From positions 1 to 48,371 of the forward strand of contig JANXMY010000184.1 in assembly GCA_025354405.1 (NCBI GenBank): a DNA stretch of 48,371 bases. Reading direction: 5' to 3'. The stretch comes from Armatimonadota bacterium. Lineage in GTDB: Bacteria; Armatimonadota; Armatimonadia; Armatimonadales; Capsulimonadaceae. The notes below the pieces were generated by a model. That model saw nothing but the letters and a program-made list of their open reading frames with translations. It did no database searches and was not told the origin of the DNA. Of the stretch, positions 7,180 through 15,680 are shown piece after piece (the first letter of the stretch is position 1; each line of letters opens with the position of its first letter). A program made the position numbers and the translations under genes.

Positions 7180-9609
7180 GTGTCCCTAATAACTCCATCG
7201 CCAGAGACCGCGCCCCCCGGCCTGTCTCGCCTGCAAGTTCGTCGTTCCCTGCGCCTGTGGACTGTCGAAGGCTGTATCGCCACGGTTCAGGGCTCCCTGA
7301 CTTCCGGGGCGTTTCAAACCGGCTTTGCGCTGTTTCTGGGTTGCAGCCCCTTTTGGATTGGCGCCCTTGGAGGCATCCCTGCGCTGGCAGGGCTGGTCCC
7401 GCTCTTTTCATCCTATCTGGCTCAGCGCTATGGAGACCGAAAGCCGCTCGCCCTCTGGTTTTCCTTTGCCGCTCGAGCGTTCTGGATACCGATACTGCTT
7501 ATTCCATTTGTCCTGCCTCATACTCTCTGGGTCGGAGCATTTCTGCTGCTGACACTGCTCTCTGCTCTCTGCGCAAATGTCTCTGCTCCACTCTGGACTG
7601 CCTGGATCACTGATCTGGTGCCCGACGACAATCGGGGTCGCTACTTCGGGCGTCGCAACATGTTTGCCGGCTGGGTCGGTATGATCGTGCCCATTCTCGG
7701 CGGCTACTTTCTGGACGGCGCGACCAAAAGCCATTCATTCAGCCAGCCAATCGCCTTTGCGGTGATCTTCGCCTCGGCAACACTCTTTGCCTTTGGGTCA
7801 CTTGGGTTAGGGCTGCAAAGTCCGGACGTGCCGGCGGCTAAGCGCGATGTGAACGAGGCACCGGAGAGCGCGCTGGCATTTTACCGGGCTCCCTTTGCAG
7901 ACCAGAACTTTCGGCGCATCATCGCGGCCTTTGCCATGATGGTCATCGCCCAATCCGTCGCCGGACAGTTTTTCGTCGTCTATCAGCTGGAATACTTGGG
8001 GCTCAACTATACAGCTTTTCAGCTTCTGGCAGCCGTCGCGACTCTGGGATCGCTGGCGTCGATGCCGCTCTGGGGGTACCTGGCAGACAAATACGGGAAT
8101 AAGCCTGTTCTGATGATCTGCACCGGGATGGTCCTCCTACCACCTTTGCTGTGGATACTGGCCGTGCCGGATGGCATTCCCGGCCTCTGGGGCTTTGACC
8201 CGGCACATGGATTCTACTTGTCGCTGACCAAACTGGATATTATCGTCCTGAATACGCTGGCGGGAATCGGCTGGGCGGGTGTTGGCCTGTCCCAGTTTAA
8301 TCTGATGATCGGGGCTTCCCCTTCCGAAAAACGGACGGTTTATGTCAGTGCCATGGCCGCCGTCTCCGGCTTGGCCGGAGGACTGGCCCCCCTCGCGGGC
8401 GGTGCGTTGATGGAGGTGCTCGCCCATGTCGCTTTCCCGTCACATGGGCTGATACGCAGCAATTACCATGTGCTTTTCGTGCTGTCCGCCTTGCTGCGCA
8501 TTGCCGCCCTGCTGATGATCAGTCCAATCCGCGAGGCGGGGAGCCGCCAGACCGGCTATGTGCTGAAGCAGCTTAAAGCCTCCAAACCGGTTGGATCATT
8601 CACCAATATCCAAAAGCTTTCCAAAGCGGGAAATTCCATTGCCCGCGTGCAGGCGGCGGAGAGGCTGGCTCGACTAAAGACGCCTCTGGCCGTGGAAGAG
8701 CTGGTACATGCCCTCGACGACATTTCCCTGCCTGTACGCGAAGGGGCGGCCATCGCCCTTGGCGAAATCCGTGATTCACGGGCGACCGCCTCGCTTGTCC
8801 GAAAGCTGACTGACCCGGCTTCGGGCATCATGGGACCAGCGGCCACGGCTCTCGGCAAGATCGGCGATAAGGCAGCCCTGCCTTCCCTGGCGGCAGCGGC
8901 ACAGCTTGGTCCGCCGCCACGCCAGCTCGCCGCCATGGAGGCGCTGGGTCGCCTGAACGACCCCTCGGTCAGCGAGATTCTGGGCCATCTGATGCACGAC
9001 TCCGACTCCTCTGTGCGAACCGCAGCAATCCGCGCCCTGGCCGAGCGCGAAGATCCCGGCACCCTGCCAGGCCTGATCATCCAACTCAACCAGGAACGAG
9101 AACCCGCCAATCTCGCCTTGCTGGCCGACGCATTGGGGCGATTGGCATTTCCCGAGGCCGCTCGCCCCCTGCTCGCGGCACTAAATCGCAGCCAATCTCT
9201 GACGGTCCGCAGGGAGATTTTGAACGCGATCGGCAGCATCGGCGGCGGACGGGATGCGTTTTACCCCTATCTGGCTTTAGATTCGTATGCGCGGGATGAG
9301 ACGGTGGGGAAGATACTGCTCAATATTCAGCGTCGGCACCGGGCACGGGCGGCCCAGGCAAAGGAACCAAATGCGGCCCGTATTTACGCTCTTGCTAAGA
9401 GTGCTTTACTGGCTTATACATTGGGAGACAATACGCGCTGCATCTCTCGGCTGAACCGGCTGGCACAGCTGATGTTGCCGGAAACGCGGACTGCCGTCAC
9501 TCATGAAATACTTAATCTGCTGGCACAGGAAAATCCTGAGGGCAGCCCCCCATCGTCTTCAGACGAGGCGCTGCTGGCCGTGTTTCTCGTTCGTCGCCTG
9601 GCGGGATAA
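7180..9609 (+). CDS. MFS transporter fused to HEAT repeats
   Basis: An 809-residue protein. Residues about 30-450 form a 12-helix major facilitator domain with the basic loop LAQRYGDRKP after helix 2 and the repeat of that loop, LADKYGNKP, in the second half. Residues about 480-700 form HEAT/PBS-lyase-type alpha repeats (AAERLARLKTPLAVEELVHAL..., ALGEIRDSRATASLV..., ALGRLNDPSVSEIL...), and a further helical region runs to the C-terminus. Substrate unknown. The start is GTG at 7180; a stop codon at 7168 rules out any start further upstream. TAAGTT ends 6 bases before it and no Shine-Dalgarno sequence is seen. Lone MFS permeases are about 400-450 residues, so the cytoplasmic repeat tail nearly doubles the size. 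Confidence 0.85.
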   Translation: MSLITPSPETAPPGLSRLQVRRSLRLWTVEGCIATVQGSLTSGAFQTGFALFLGCSPFWIGALGGIPALAGLVPLFSSYLAQRYGDRKPLALWFSFAARAFWIPILLIPFVLPHTLWVGAFLLLTLLSALCANVSAPLWTAWITDLVPDDNRGRYFGRRNMFAGWVGMIVPILGGYFLDGATKSHSFSQPIAFAVIFASATLFAFGSLGLGLQSPDVPAAKRDVNEAPESALAFYRAPFADQNFRRIIAAFAMMVIAQSVAGQFFVVYQLEYLGLNYTAFQLLAAVATLGSLASMPLWGYLADKYGNKPVLMICTGMVLLPPLLWILAVPDGIPGLWGFDPAHGFYLSLTKLDIIVLNTLAGIGWAGVGLSQFNLMIGASPSEKRTVYVSAMAAVSGLAGGLAPLAGGALMEVLAHVAFPSHGLIRSNYHVLFVLSALLRIAALLMISPIREAGSRQTGYVLKQLKASKPVGSFTNIQKLSKAGNSIARVQAAERLARLKTPLAVEELVHALDDISLPVREGAAIALGEIRDSRATASLVRKLTDPASGIMGPAATALGKIGDKAALPSLAAAAQLGPPPRQLAAMEALGRLNDPSVSEILGHLMHDSDSSVRTAAIRALAEREDPGTLPGLIIQLNQEREPANLALLADALGRLAFPEAARPLLAALNRSQSLTVRREILNAIGSIGGGRDAFYPYLALDSYARDETVGKILLNIQRRHRARAAQAKEPNAARIYALAKSALLAYTLGDNTRCISRLNRLAQLMLPETRTAVTHEILNLLAQENPEGSPPSSSDEALLAVFLVRRLAG

Positions 9610-9665
9610 AGCACTCGCGAAACACGAATGCAGATATCTGTGCCCGCTGCGATTTTCGGTGATTG

Positions 9666-12600
9666 TCACTTCAGCGGATCATACGCAGAGACGCTGACCG
9701 TGTGCGCCTTGCCGATCGTCGAATGCACCAACAGCGTGTGCGTTTGCCGCGTCGACTCCGGTCCCAGAAGGCGGCGGGAGGCGATCAGGCCCAGGGTGGA
9801 AGTCTGCTGGCCGTCGATCTCCAGAACCTCATCAAACAAATTCAGACCGGAAGTATTCGCCGGCGCACTCGCGGCGATCTCGGCCACGATTACGTGTGGA
9901 TGGCCGAAGGGGTCCTTCGTCTCGATCAAAGTCAGGCCAGTCGTTTTAGAAACGAATGCCGCATGAACAGCGGGAGTCGGGGCAAAGAACACACGACTGC
10001 GCGGGTAATCGAACGTCACCACAAAGCGGGAAAGCAGCTTCACGCCAAGCGCACCGGCGTTGATCAGCGAAGCGCCCCCTTTCGGGTCCAGCGAAAAGTC
10101 CGTGGGAAGTGATGGAAACGTGACTCCGGCGACCGTAAATGACCCGATGCGTGTCACCCGGGATCGTGACACCCCCCCGATTCCCCCGCCGACGGAAACC
10201 TCTCCGCGCGGGTAGCGCTTATTCAGTCCATTCGCCGAAACAAAGGGGCTGTACAGGCGCAGGGCGGCTTCGTCGCCGGTATCCAGCAGAAATCGAGCGG
10301 GTGGCAGATTGTCCAATTTGGCTGTCACCGAGGGGACATCGCTGTCCAGCTCAATCGGCAGCGATGGCCCATCAGAGGCCGTGGGGTGAAATGCATCCGG
10401 CGCGATAAATGTCAGCTGCTTATGCAAAAAATCTATCCGCACCACGAAATGTGCCAGCAAGTCGTAGCCGACGAACCCGGCAAGCGGGTGCGTGAAATAA
10501 GAATTGAGCGTAGGCGGCAGATCAATTGCAATGGCGGTAATATCCGTCAGCTGCACCGCCCCAGGGACTTCGAAGCGGTTGATCAGAATTGGCCGCAGAT
10601 CCGTCGAGCCGCCGTATCCCCGCGCTTCGAGAAAGCCTGCCGTCTTCAGTCCGAGCTTCGTCGCTACCAACTGCGAGAGCGCGATTCCGCTGGCCCCACT
10701 GTCCAGAAAGACACGCGACGACTGCCCATTGATTTTAACGGTGAAGCCGATCTCCCCATCTTCCATGTCAAAGGGAACCGTCGCCCGGGTCGCACCAGGT
10801 TTGAGAAATCCGAACTGCCTGCCACCGATTGGAGGGGCAAACAGGCTTGGCAGCAATGTGATATTGTTCGCGACTTTGATCACATTTCCGGTTATATCGT
10901 AGCGTGCGGTGCCATTGGTCGTGACCTGATGGAACGGAAACTGAACCCCATCGACCGTGTGATAGTCACTGAAGCTTGTTGCCACGGCGACGTTATCATC
11001 AAAGTGCTGCTCTTTAGCAATCAACCAAGTTTTCGGATCGAAAAACAGCGTTGTCTCCTTGCCTCCGACCGGCAGCGCATCCACGATATAATTCCCCGTC
11101 CCCGCTTCGAGGGCAGTCCGCAAAGTCATCTTGCCAGGGATCCGACCGGGAATGACGTAAGAATTCGTATCGAAATAGAGCTGTACGCGCAGGTCTTTAA
11201 GCTCTTCCCCAGCCAGTGGGCGAACGTTGCCATTCGAATCACGCTGCCAGGCATACTTGCCGTTATAGCCCTGCAGAATATGCAGGATGCCTAAATTGTC
11301 CTCTTCATATTCGAGATCCGGAGCGGCGTAGACAGTCGTGATCGTCCCGTGAATACCGCCAGTCAGTACGTCGGAAGTCATTTTAGTATTCTGGATCGCC
11401 GCCACGGCTTCCCTGCCGCCCAGAGCAGCCAGATGCTTCTCCAAAAGTGTTCCGAGTGTTAGTGTCCCCGTAGGAGCGGGGCTTGCCCCCGCCCTTCCGT
11501 CCACTCCCGCCCCTCCAGCTGTTCCTTCTGCACCGAAACTCTCTGCCTTTTCTGGCCCGGTCTTCTCCAGCCGAATGACCCCGTGCGAATAATCAAATGT
11601 CACCACGAAGCCTTGCAGGGCTTGACTGCCAATCCCCCCGGCCAAAGTGGAAATGCGTGTGATCCCGGGTCCGGTCATCGTCGCCAGTGTGAGATTCGGA
11701 ATTTTGGCCGTCCCCAAACGAAGCGTATGCCCAGGCGTCGCCGTCTCCGAGAGTGCACCGCCAACCCCGACCCCAATGCGCGTCTGAGCAGCCGGATCGC
11801 CGACTTTCGGCAGAAAGCTATTGGCCAGCGCATACTGCGAATAAAGATGGACTGCCCCGGCATCCCCTGTATCCAGCAGAAAACGTGCAGGCGGGCGGTT
11901 ATCGACCGATGCCATCACGGTGGGCATCCGGTTCTCCAGCTTGAGCGGCAGCGTGATCGCTCCGAGTGCCGATTTCCCGGATGGTTCGGCGGGGTCCCGG
12001 AAGACCACCTTTTTCTTTACGTAATCTATCTGCACGACAAACCGTGTAAACAGCTCGTAACCTAGAGCACCATCGACATGGCCGCGTTCGCTGAGGAGCT
12101 TTGCGACATTCGGATCCTTGATGACGACCAGTGGCTGATGATGCAGACGTATCGCCGTGCCGACGTCGATTGTCGCAGCAGTCGCCACTCCAGTTGCCGA
12201 TGCCCCGCCGTAGCCCAAGGCCTGCAAATTCCCCTGAGTCGTGATCCCGGCATTCTGTGCTGCGAGCGAGGTGATAAACGATCCCCCCGCGCCGCTGTCG
12301 AGCAGCAGGCGCAGCGGATGTCCGTCGACGGAGGCGGCCAGGACGATTTCCCCGGCCTCTAACGAGAACGGAACACTGACTTCTTTGCCGGGACTTGGCA
12401 GTAGAAACTCCCAATCTTTCGGCAGAATTGGCGGAGAGAAGAGTGCCTCCGCCATGGTCGTCAGCCGGACTGCTTTTTGCAGATCGGCCTCAATCGCCAG
12501 GGGCAGTCCCCCATACTGGATTTGGAGATGTGCCGGGATTTTCTCCCCAAAGAAGGTCTGGTACGACTGTATCTCGATCGTCCCGGCAATGCCACCCTTG

Positions 12601-13151
12601 CGCTCGATAAACTTACGAACTAGGTAGCTCTTCGGGTCGATAAAGATTGTCTGCCGCGTCCCGCCTTTTGGCCGTGCTTCTAAAACGTAGCACCCCGTTT
12701 CCGGATCGCGTTTGGCGGCGAGCGTCACCGTCCCGGCCATCCCTTTTTTGAAAGGGTCGTAGCTTTCCAGTGAAAACGACGTATCGGCGGTATGCTCCGT
12801 CAGCTCTTCGCCGCCAAGAATTCGGACCGTGCCGCTGCCGTCCTGCTCCCAGTTGACTTTGCCGTTGCTGCCTGTTGTGATTGACAGCGGCCCAAGTACC
12901 AGTTCCGTTCGCAAGCGATGCGGCGGGGCCTCATAACTCGTCATGGTCCCGGTCAAACCACCGGCACTGATGTCATAGACGATCAGATGCGTCGATTTAT
13001 CCCGGGCAGCGTCCGGTGCCCCCGAGGCGGCCTGGTGACGCGCGATAATCTGCGCCAATGTTGGCGAGACGGCAAAGACCGGAGCGGCGAAACAGAGGAG
13101 GCAGAGAGAAAAAGCGCACTGGGCGGCACGAGGGCTGGGTAGTAATTTCAC
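9666..13151 (-). CDS. Exported double pepsin-like protease with PDZ domain
   Basis: About 1161 residues from the GTG at 13151, which gives a standard signal peptide (MKLLPSPRAAQCAFSLCLLC...). TACTAT lies 6 bases before this GTG; an ATG at 13175 would add 8 residues. The protein is two homologous halves. Each has a LolA-like beta domain (TGTMTSYEAPPHR / HGTITTVYAAPD) followed by two aspartic-protease lobes: LLDSGAGG and FLLDTGDAG in half 1, FLDSGASG and FLLDTGDEA in half 2. A C-terminal PDZ domain (about the last 90 residues) follows. Each half could form one bilobal active site. The linker between halves includes RAGASPAPT, encoded by an interspersed palindromic repeat (11470-11495). Substrate unknown; periplasmic or surface location is inferred. 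Confidence 0.85.
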   Translation of the reverse strand: MKLLPSPRAAQCAFSLCLLCFAAPVFAVSPTLAQIIARHQAASGAPDAARDKSTHLIVYDISAGGLTGTMTSYEAPPHRLRTELVLGPLSITTGSNGKVNWEQDGSGTVRILGGEELTEHTADTSFSLESYDPFKKGMAGTVTLAAKRDPETGCYVLEARPKGGTRQTIFIDPKSYLVRKFIERKGGIAGTIEIQSYQTFFGEKIPAHLQIQYGGLPLAIEADLQKAVRLTTMAEALFSPPILPKDWEFLLPSPGKEVSVPFSLEAGEIVLAASVDGHPLRLLLDSGAGGSFITSLAAQNAGITTQGNLQALGYGGASATGVATAATIDVGTAIRLHHQPLVVIKDPNVAKLLSERGHVDGALGYELFTRFVVQIDYVKKKVVFRDPAEPSGKSALGAITLPLKLENRMPTVMASVDNRPPARFLLDTGDAGAVHLYSQYALANSFLPKVGDPAAQTRIGVGVGGALSETATPGHTLRLGTAKIPNLTLATMTGPGITRISTLAGGIGSQALQGFVVTFDYSHGVIRLEKTGPEKAESFGAEGTAGGAGVDGRAGASPAPTGTLTLGTLLEKHLAALGGREAVAAIQNTKMTSDVLTGGIHGTITTVYAAPDLEYEEDNLGILHILQGYNGKYAWQRDSNGNVRPLAGEELKDLRVQLYFDTNSYVIPGRIPGKMTLRTALEAGTGNYIVDALPVGGKETTLFFDPKTWLIAKEQHFDDNVAVATSFSDYHTVDGVQFPFHQVTTNGTARYDITGNVIKVANNITLLPSLFAPPIGGRQFGFLKPGATRATVPFDMEDGEIGFTVKINGQSSRVFLDSGASGIALSQLVATKLGLKTAGFLEARGYGGSTDLRPILINRFEVPGAVQLTDITAIAIDLPPTLNSYFTHPLAGFVGYDLLAHFVVRIDFLHKQLTFIAPDAFHPTASDGPSLPIELDSDVPSVTAKLDNLPPARFLLDTGDEAALRLYSPFVSANGLNKRYPRGEVSVGGGIGGVSRSRVTRIGSFTVAGVTFPSLPTDFSLDPKGGASLINAGALGVKLLSRFVVTFDYPRSRVFFAPTPAVHAAFVSKTTGLTLIETKDPFGHPHVIVAEIAASAPANTSGLNLFDEVLEIDGQQTSTLGLIASRRLLGPESTRQTHTLLVHSTIGKAHTVSVSAYDPLK
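11470..11495. repeat. Interspersed GC palindrome inside a coding region
   Basis: A 26-bp sequence with 8-bp GC stems around a CTTGC loop (one mismatch here). It matches 25 of 26 bases with the intergenic copy at 38918-38943. Here it lies in frame within the protease gene and encodes the linker RAGASPAPT on the minus strand. Confidence 0.85.
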
Positions 13152-13200
13152 GCGGTCATAGTACCCGAAATGCACAAAAACACTCTCGCTCGAGGGTGTA

Positions 13201-13230
13201 TTGCGGCAGCAGCACTTATTCTGTTATAAT
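13201..13230 (+). promoter_or_regulatory. ftsK promoter
   Basis: TTGCGG (13201-13206), 18-bp spacer and TATAAT (13225-13230), 21 bases before the ftsK ATG. An AGGAG Shine-Dalgarno sequence lies 9 bases before that ATG. Confidence 0.6.
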
Positions 13231-13251
13231 ACAATGTAGGAGAACAGATGT

Positions 13252-15669
13252 ATGGCCGTTAAATCCCCCCCAGGCCGCCCAGCCGCGCGTCAGCCGCGAC
13301 CTTCACAGACATCGAAAACCGGTCGGCAGCGGCAGCCGCGTCCACCGCGCCCACCACGTAAAAATGACCGATTTCCCCATGATATGTGGGGCCTGTCTCT
13401 GGTTGCGCTGGGATTTTTGTTAATGGTCAGCCTGGTACTGGGCTCACACGCCGGCCTTCTTGGCACACTGCTGGGCAACGGGCTGCGACAGGTCGTCGGC
13501 ATCGGGGCATGGGGTTTCCCGGTCGTTCTGGTGGCCGTCGGTTTGATATTGATTACCGATTGGGAGCAGCACACGCGCACAAACTTCGCCGGCGGAGCCG
13601 CACTGCTTTTCATCATTGGAATCTCCTGGTGGCACCTCGGTCACACAACACCTGTGAATGAGTTCGAGACGGCCCGTTTGATGGAGGGCGGCGGCTGGGT
13701 GGGGGCGGGCCTCTCTTCCGGGCTGCGTGCCCTAGTCAGCGATCTGGGCAGCCACGTCTTTTTGTTTTTCGTCACGATTGGCGGCATTGTCTGGGCCACT
13801 GACATGCGGCTTTTGCACCTCTTCGATCATGCGGTAGAGGGTGGACGCCGGGTCACGGCTCCTCTCACCGACGGCGCGAAAGCCGGAGCCTCAGCAGCGA
13901 AGGCAGGGGCGCAGGCGGTAAAAGAGCGGGTGGAGAGACGGGCGAAAGAAGAACCGATTATCAGCGTGACCGACACCCCTGACGTGAGTGCCTCCGACTC
14001 CTTCTCCGCGAAGAGCGTGGAGCGGGGCAAAGAAAAGAGTTCATCTGAGGACTTCAAGAGGGCGGCCCCACAATTATCCGAAGACTTGCCTACGGTACCT
14101 CATGGCAGCCTTCCAGCGATGGTACAGATGCCACTTCCGTTCCAGCCACCGATCGAAAAGCCGAAAGCTCCAGAGGGGCCACTGCACATTCCCGAGGCTC
14201 TCGGCAACGACGGTACGAAGCACGAGTATATCCTGCCGCCGCTGGAGCTCCTGAACGAATCACCGCCCAAGCCGATTGTTCGGGAAGAAGATGCCCAGGA
14301 GAAGCAGGCCGTCCTGATGCGTACCCTCAACGATTTCAAGATCGGAGCCAACGTCTCGCAGGTCGCCATCGGGCCAACGGTCACCCGCTACGAGGTCCAG
14401 CTCGAGCCAGGCATTCTAGTCAAAAAGATCGTTTCACTCGCAGACAACCTGGCCATGTCCCTGGCCGCCATCGATGTCCGCGTCGAAGCCCCTATCCCCG
14501 GCAAAGCCGCCATCGGCATCGAAGTTCCAAACGAAGTACGCCAGATGGTGTCGCTGCGCGAGTGCCTGGCCACCAACGAGTTTATGAACGCCCCCTCCAA
14601 GCTGACCTTCGCCCTCGGCAAAGACGTCTCCGGCGAGTTTAAGTATGCCGATCTTACCCGCATGCCACACCTCCTCGTCGGAGGAAGCACCAACTCCGGA
14701 AAAAGCGTGTGTTTGAACGTCATCATCAGCAGCATTATCTACCGGGCCACCCCGCGCGAAGTCAAGTTCGTCATGATCGACCCCAAGCGTGTCGAGCTCT
14801 CTCTCTACGACGGCATCCCGCACCTGCTTTCGCCCGTCATCAAAGACGTGAAGCAGGCGGCAGGCATCTTTCGCAGCGTTCTCAAAGAGATGGAGGAGCG
14901 CTACGACCGCTTTGCCCGCATGGGAACCCGCAACATCGAAGGCTTCAACAGCCGCGTGCCACCCGATGAGCGGCTGCCGTTTATCGTGGTCGTTGTGGAC
15001 GAGCTGGCGGACCTGATGATGCAGCAGGGGCCAGAAGTCGAGACTTCCATCTGCCGCCTGGCACAGCTCGCCCGCGCGACGGGCATCCATCTGGTCATCG
15101 CGACCCAGCGGCCCTCGGTAGATGTCATCACCGGGACCATCAAGGCGAACATCGGGTCGCGCATCGCTTTCAGCGTGGCCACGCAGGTCGACAGCCGGAC
15201 GATCATCGACATGCCCGGTGCGGATCGTTTGATCGGGCGCGGGGATATGCTGTATATGCCGATCGATGCCGCAAAGCCTACGCGCGTTCAGGGCTGCTTC
15301 GTCGGGGAGCGTGAGACGGAAGATCTGGTGAAGTACCTGCGTAACCAGGAAGAGGCCGTCTACACGATGATCCCTTCGGAGATGGGCGGCGGGGGCAGCG
15401 GGGGCGGGGACGATTACGACGATGGCTCCTCGGACGAGCTGTTCGAGCCGTGTGTTCGCTGGCTGGTATTGCAGGGCCAGTGTTCGACATCGAGCTTGCA
15501 GCGCAAGTTCAAGATCGGCTATACCCGGGCGGCCCGGCTGGTGGAGTTCATGGAAGCCCGCCAGATCGTCGGCTCACAGGACGGGGTCAAGCCCCGCGAG
15601 ATCCTGCTGCGCTCTGAAAACGTCGAAGCCTTTTTTCTGGGGACTGGGCAAGGGGATGTCGGGCAGTAG
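13252..15669 (+). CDS. ftsK: DNA translocase FtsK/SpoIIIE
   Basis: An 805-residue septal DNA pump that moves chromosome ends during division. It has a basic N-terminus, four membrane helices (about 40-200), a variable linker (about 200-330), the RecA-like motor with Walker A GGSTNSGKS (near residue 480) and Walker B VVVVDELADLM, and a C-terminal winged-helix gamma domain (about 735-800) that reads orienting DNA sequences. A Gly-rich spacer precedes the gamma domain. The ATG at 13252 has AGGAG upstream and a clear promoter. It is divergent from the protease gene. The linker is short relative to E. coli FtsK and close to SpoIIIE size. Confidence 0.95.
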   Translation: MAVKSPPGRPAARQPRPSQTSKTGRQRQPRPPRPPRKNDRFPHDMWGLSLVALGFLLMVSLVLGSHAGLLGTLLGNGLRQVVGIGAWGFPVVLVAVGLILITDWEQHTRTNFAGGAALLFIIGISWWHLGHTTPVNEFETARLMEGGGWVGAGLSSGLRALVSDLGSHVFLFFVTIGGIVWATDMRLLHLFDHAVEGGRRVTAPLTDGAKAGASAAKAGAQAVKERVERRAKEEPIISVTDTPDVSASDSFSAKSVERGKEKSSSEDFKRAAPQLSEDLPTVPHGSLPAMVQMPLPFQPPIEKPKAPEGPLHIPEALGNDGTKHEYILPPLELLNESPPKPIVREEDAQEKQAVLMRTLNDFKIGANVSQVAIGPTVTRYEVQLEPGILVKKIVSLADNLAMSLAAIDVRVEAPIPGKAAIGIEVPNEVRQMVSLRECLATNEFMNAPSKLTFALGKDVSGEFKYADLTRMPHLLVGGSTNSGKSVCLNVIISSIIYRATPREVKFVMIDPKRVELSLYDGIPHLLSPVIKDVKQAAGIFRSVLKEMEERYDRFARMGTRNIEGFNSRVPPDERLPFIVVVVDELADLMMQQGPEVETSICRLAQLARATGIHLVIATQRPSVDVITGTIKANIGSRIAFSVATQVDSRTIIDMPGADRLIGRGDMLYMPIDAAKPTRVQGCFVGERETEDLVKYLRNQEEAVYTMIPSEMGGGGSGGGDDYDDGSSDELFEPCVRWLVLQGQCSTSSLQRKFKIGYTRAARLVEFMEARQIVGSQDGVKPREILLRSENVEAFFLGTGQGDVGQ

Positions 15670-15680
15670 TACGCAGGATC

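Noticed and set aside
10386-11294. Long antisense frame inside the protease gene
   Set aside because: Opposite strand of a clear protease with domain motifs; the antisense peptide has no recognisable features.
15388-15416. Third copy of the GC palindrome in ftsK
   Set aside because: The GC-rich stretch encodes a Gly-rich linker and does not match the 26-bp repeat or form its stem.
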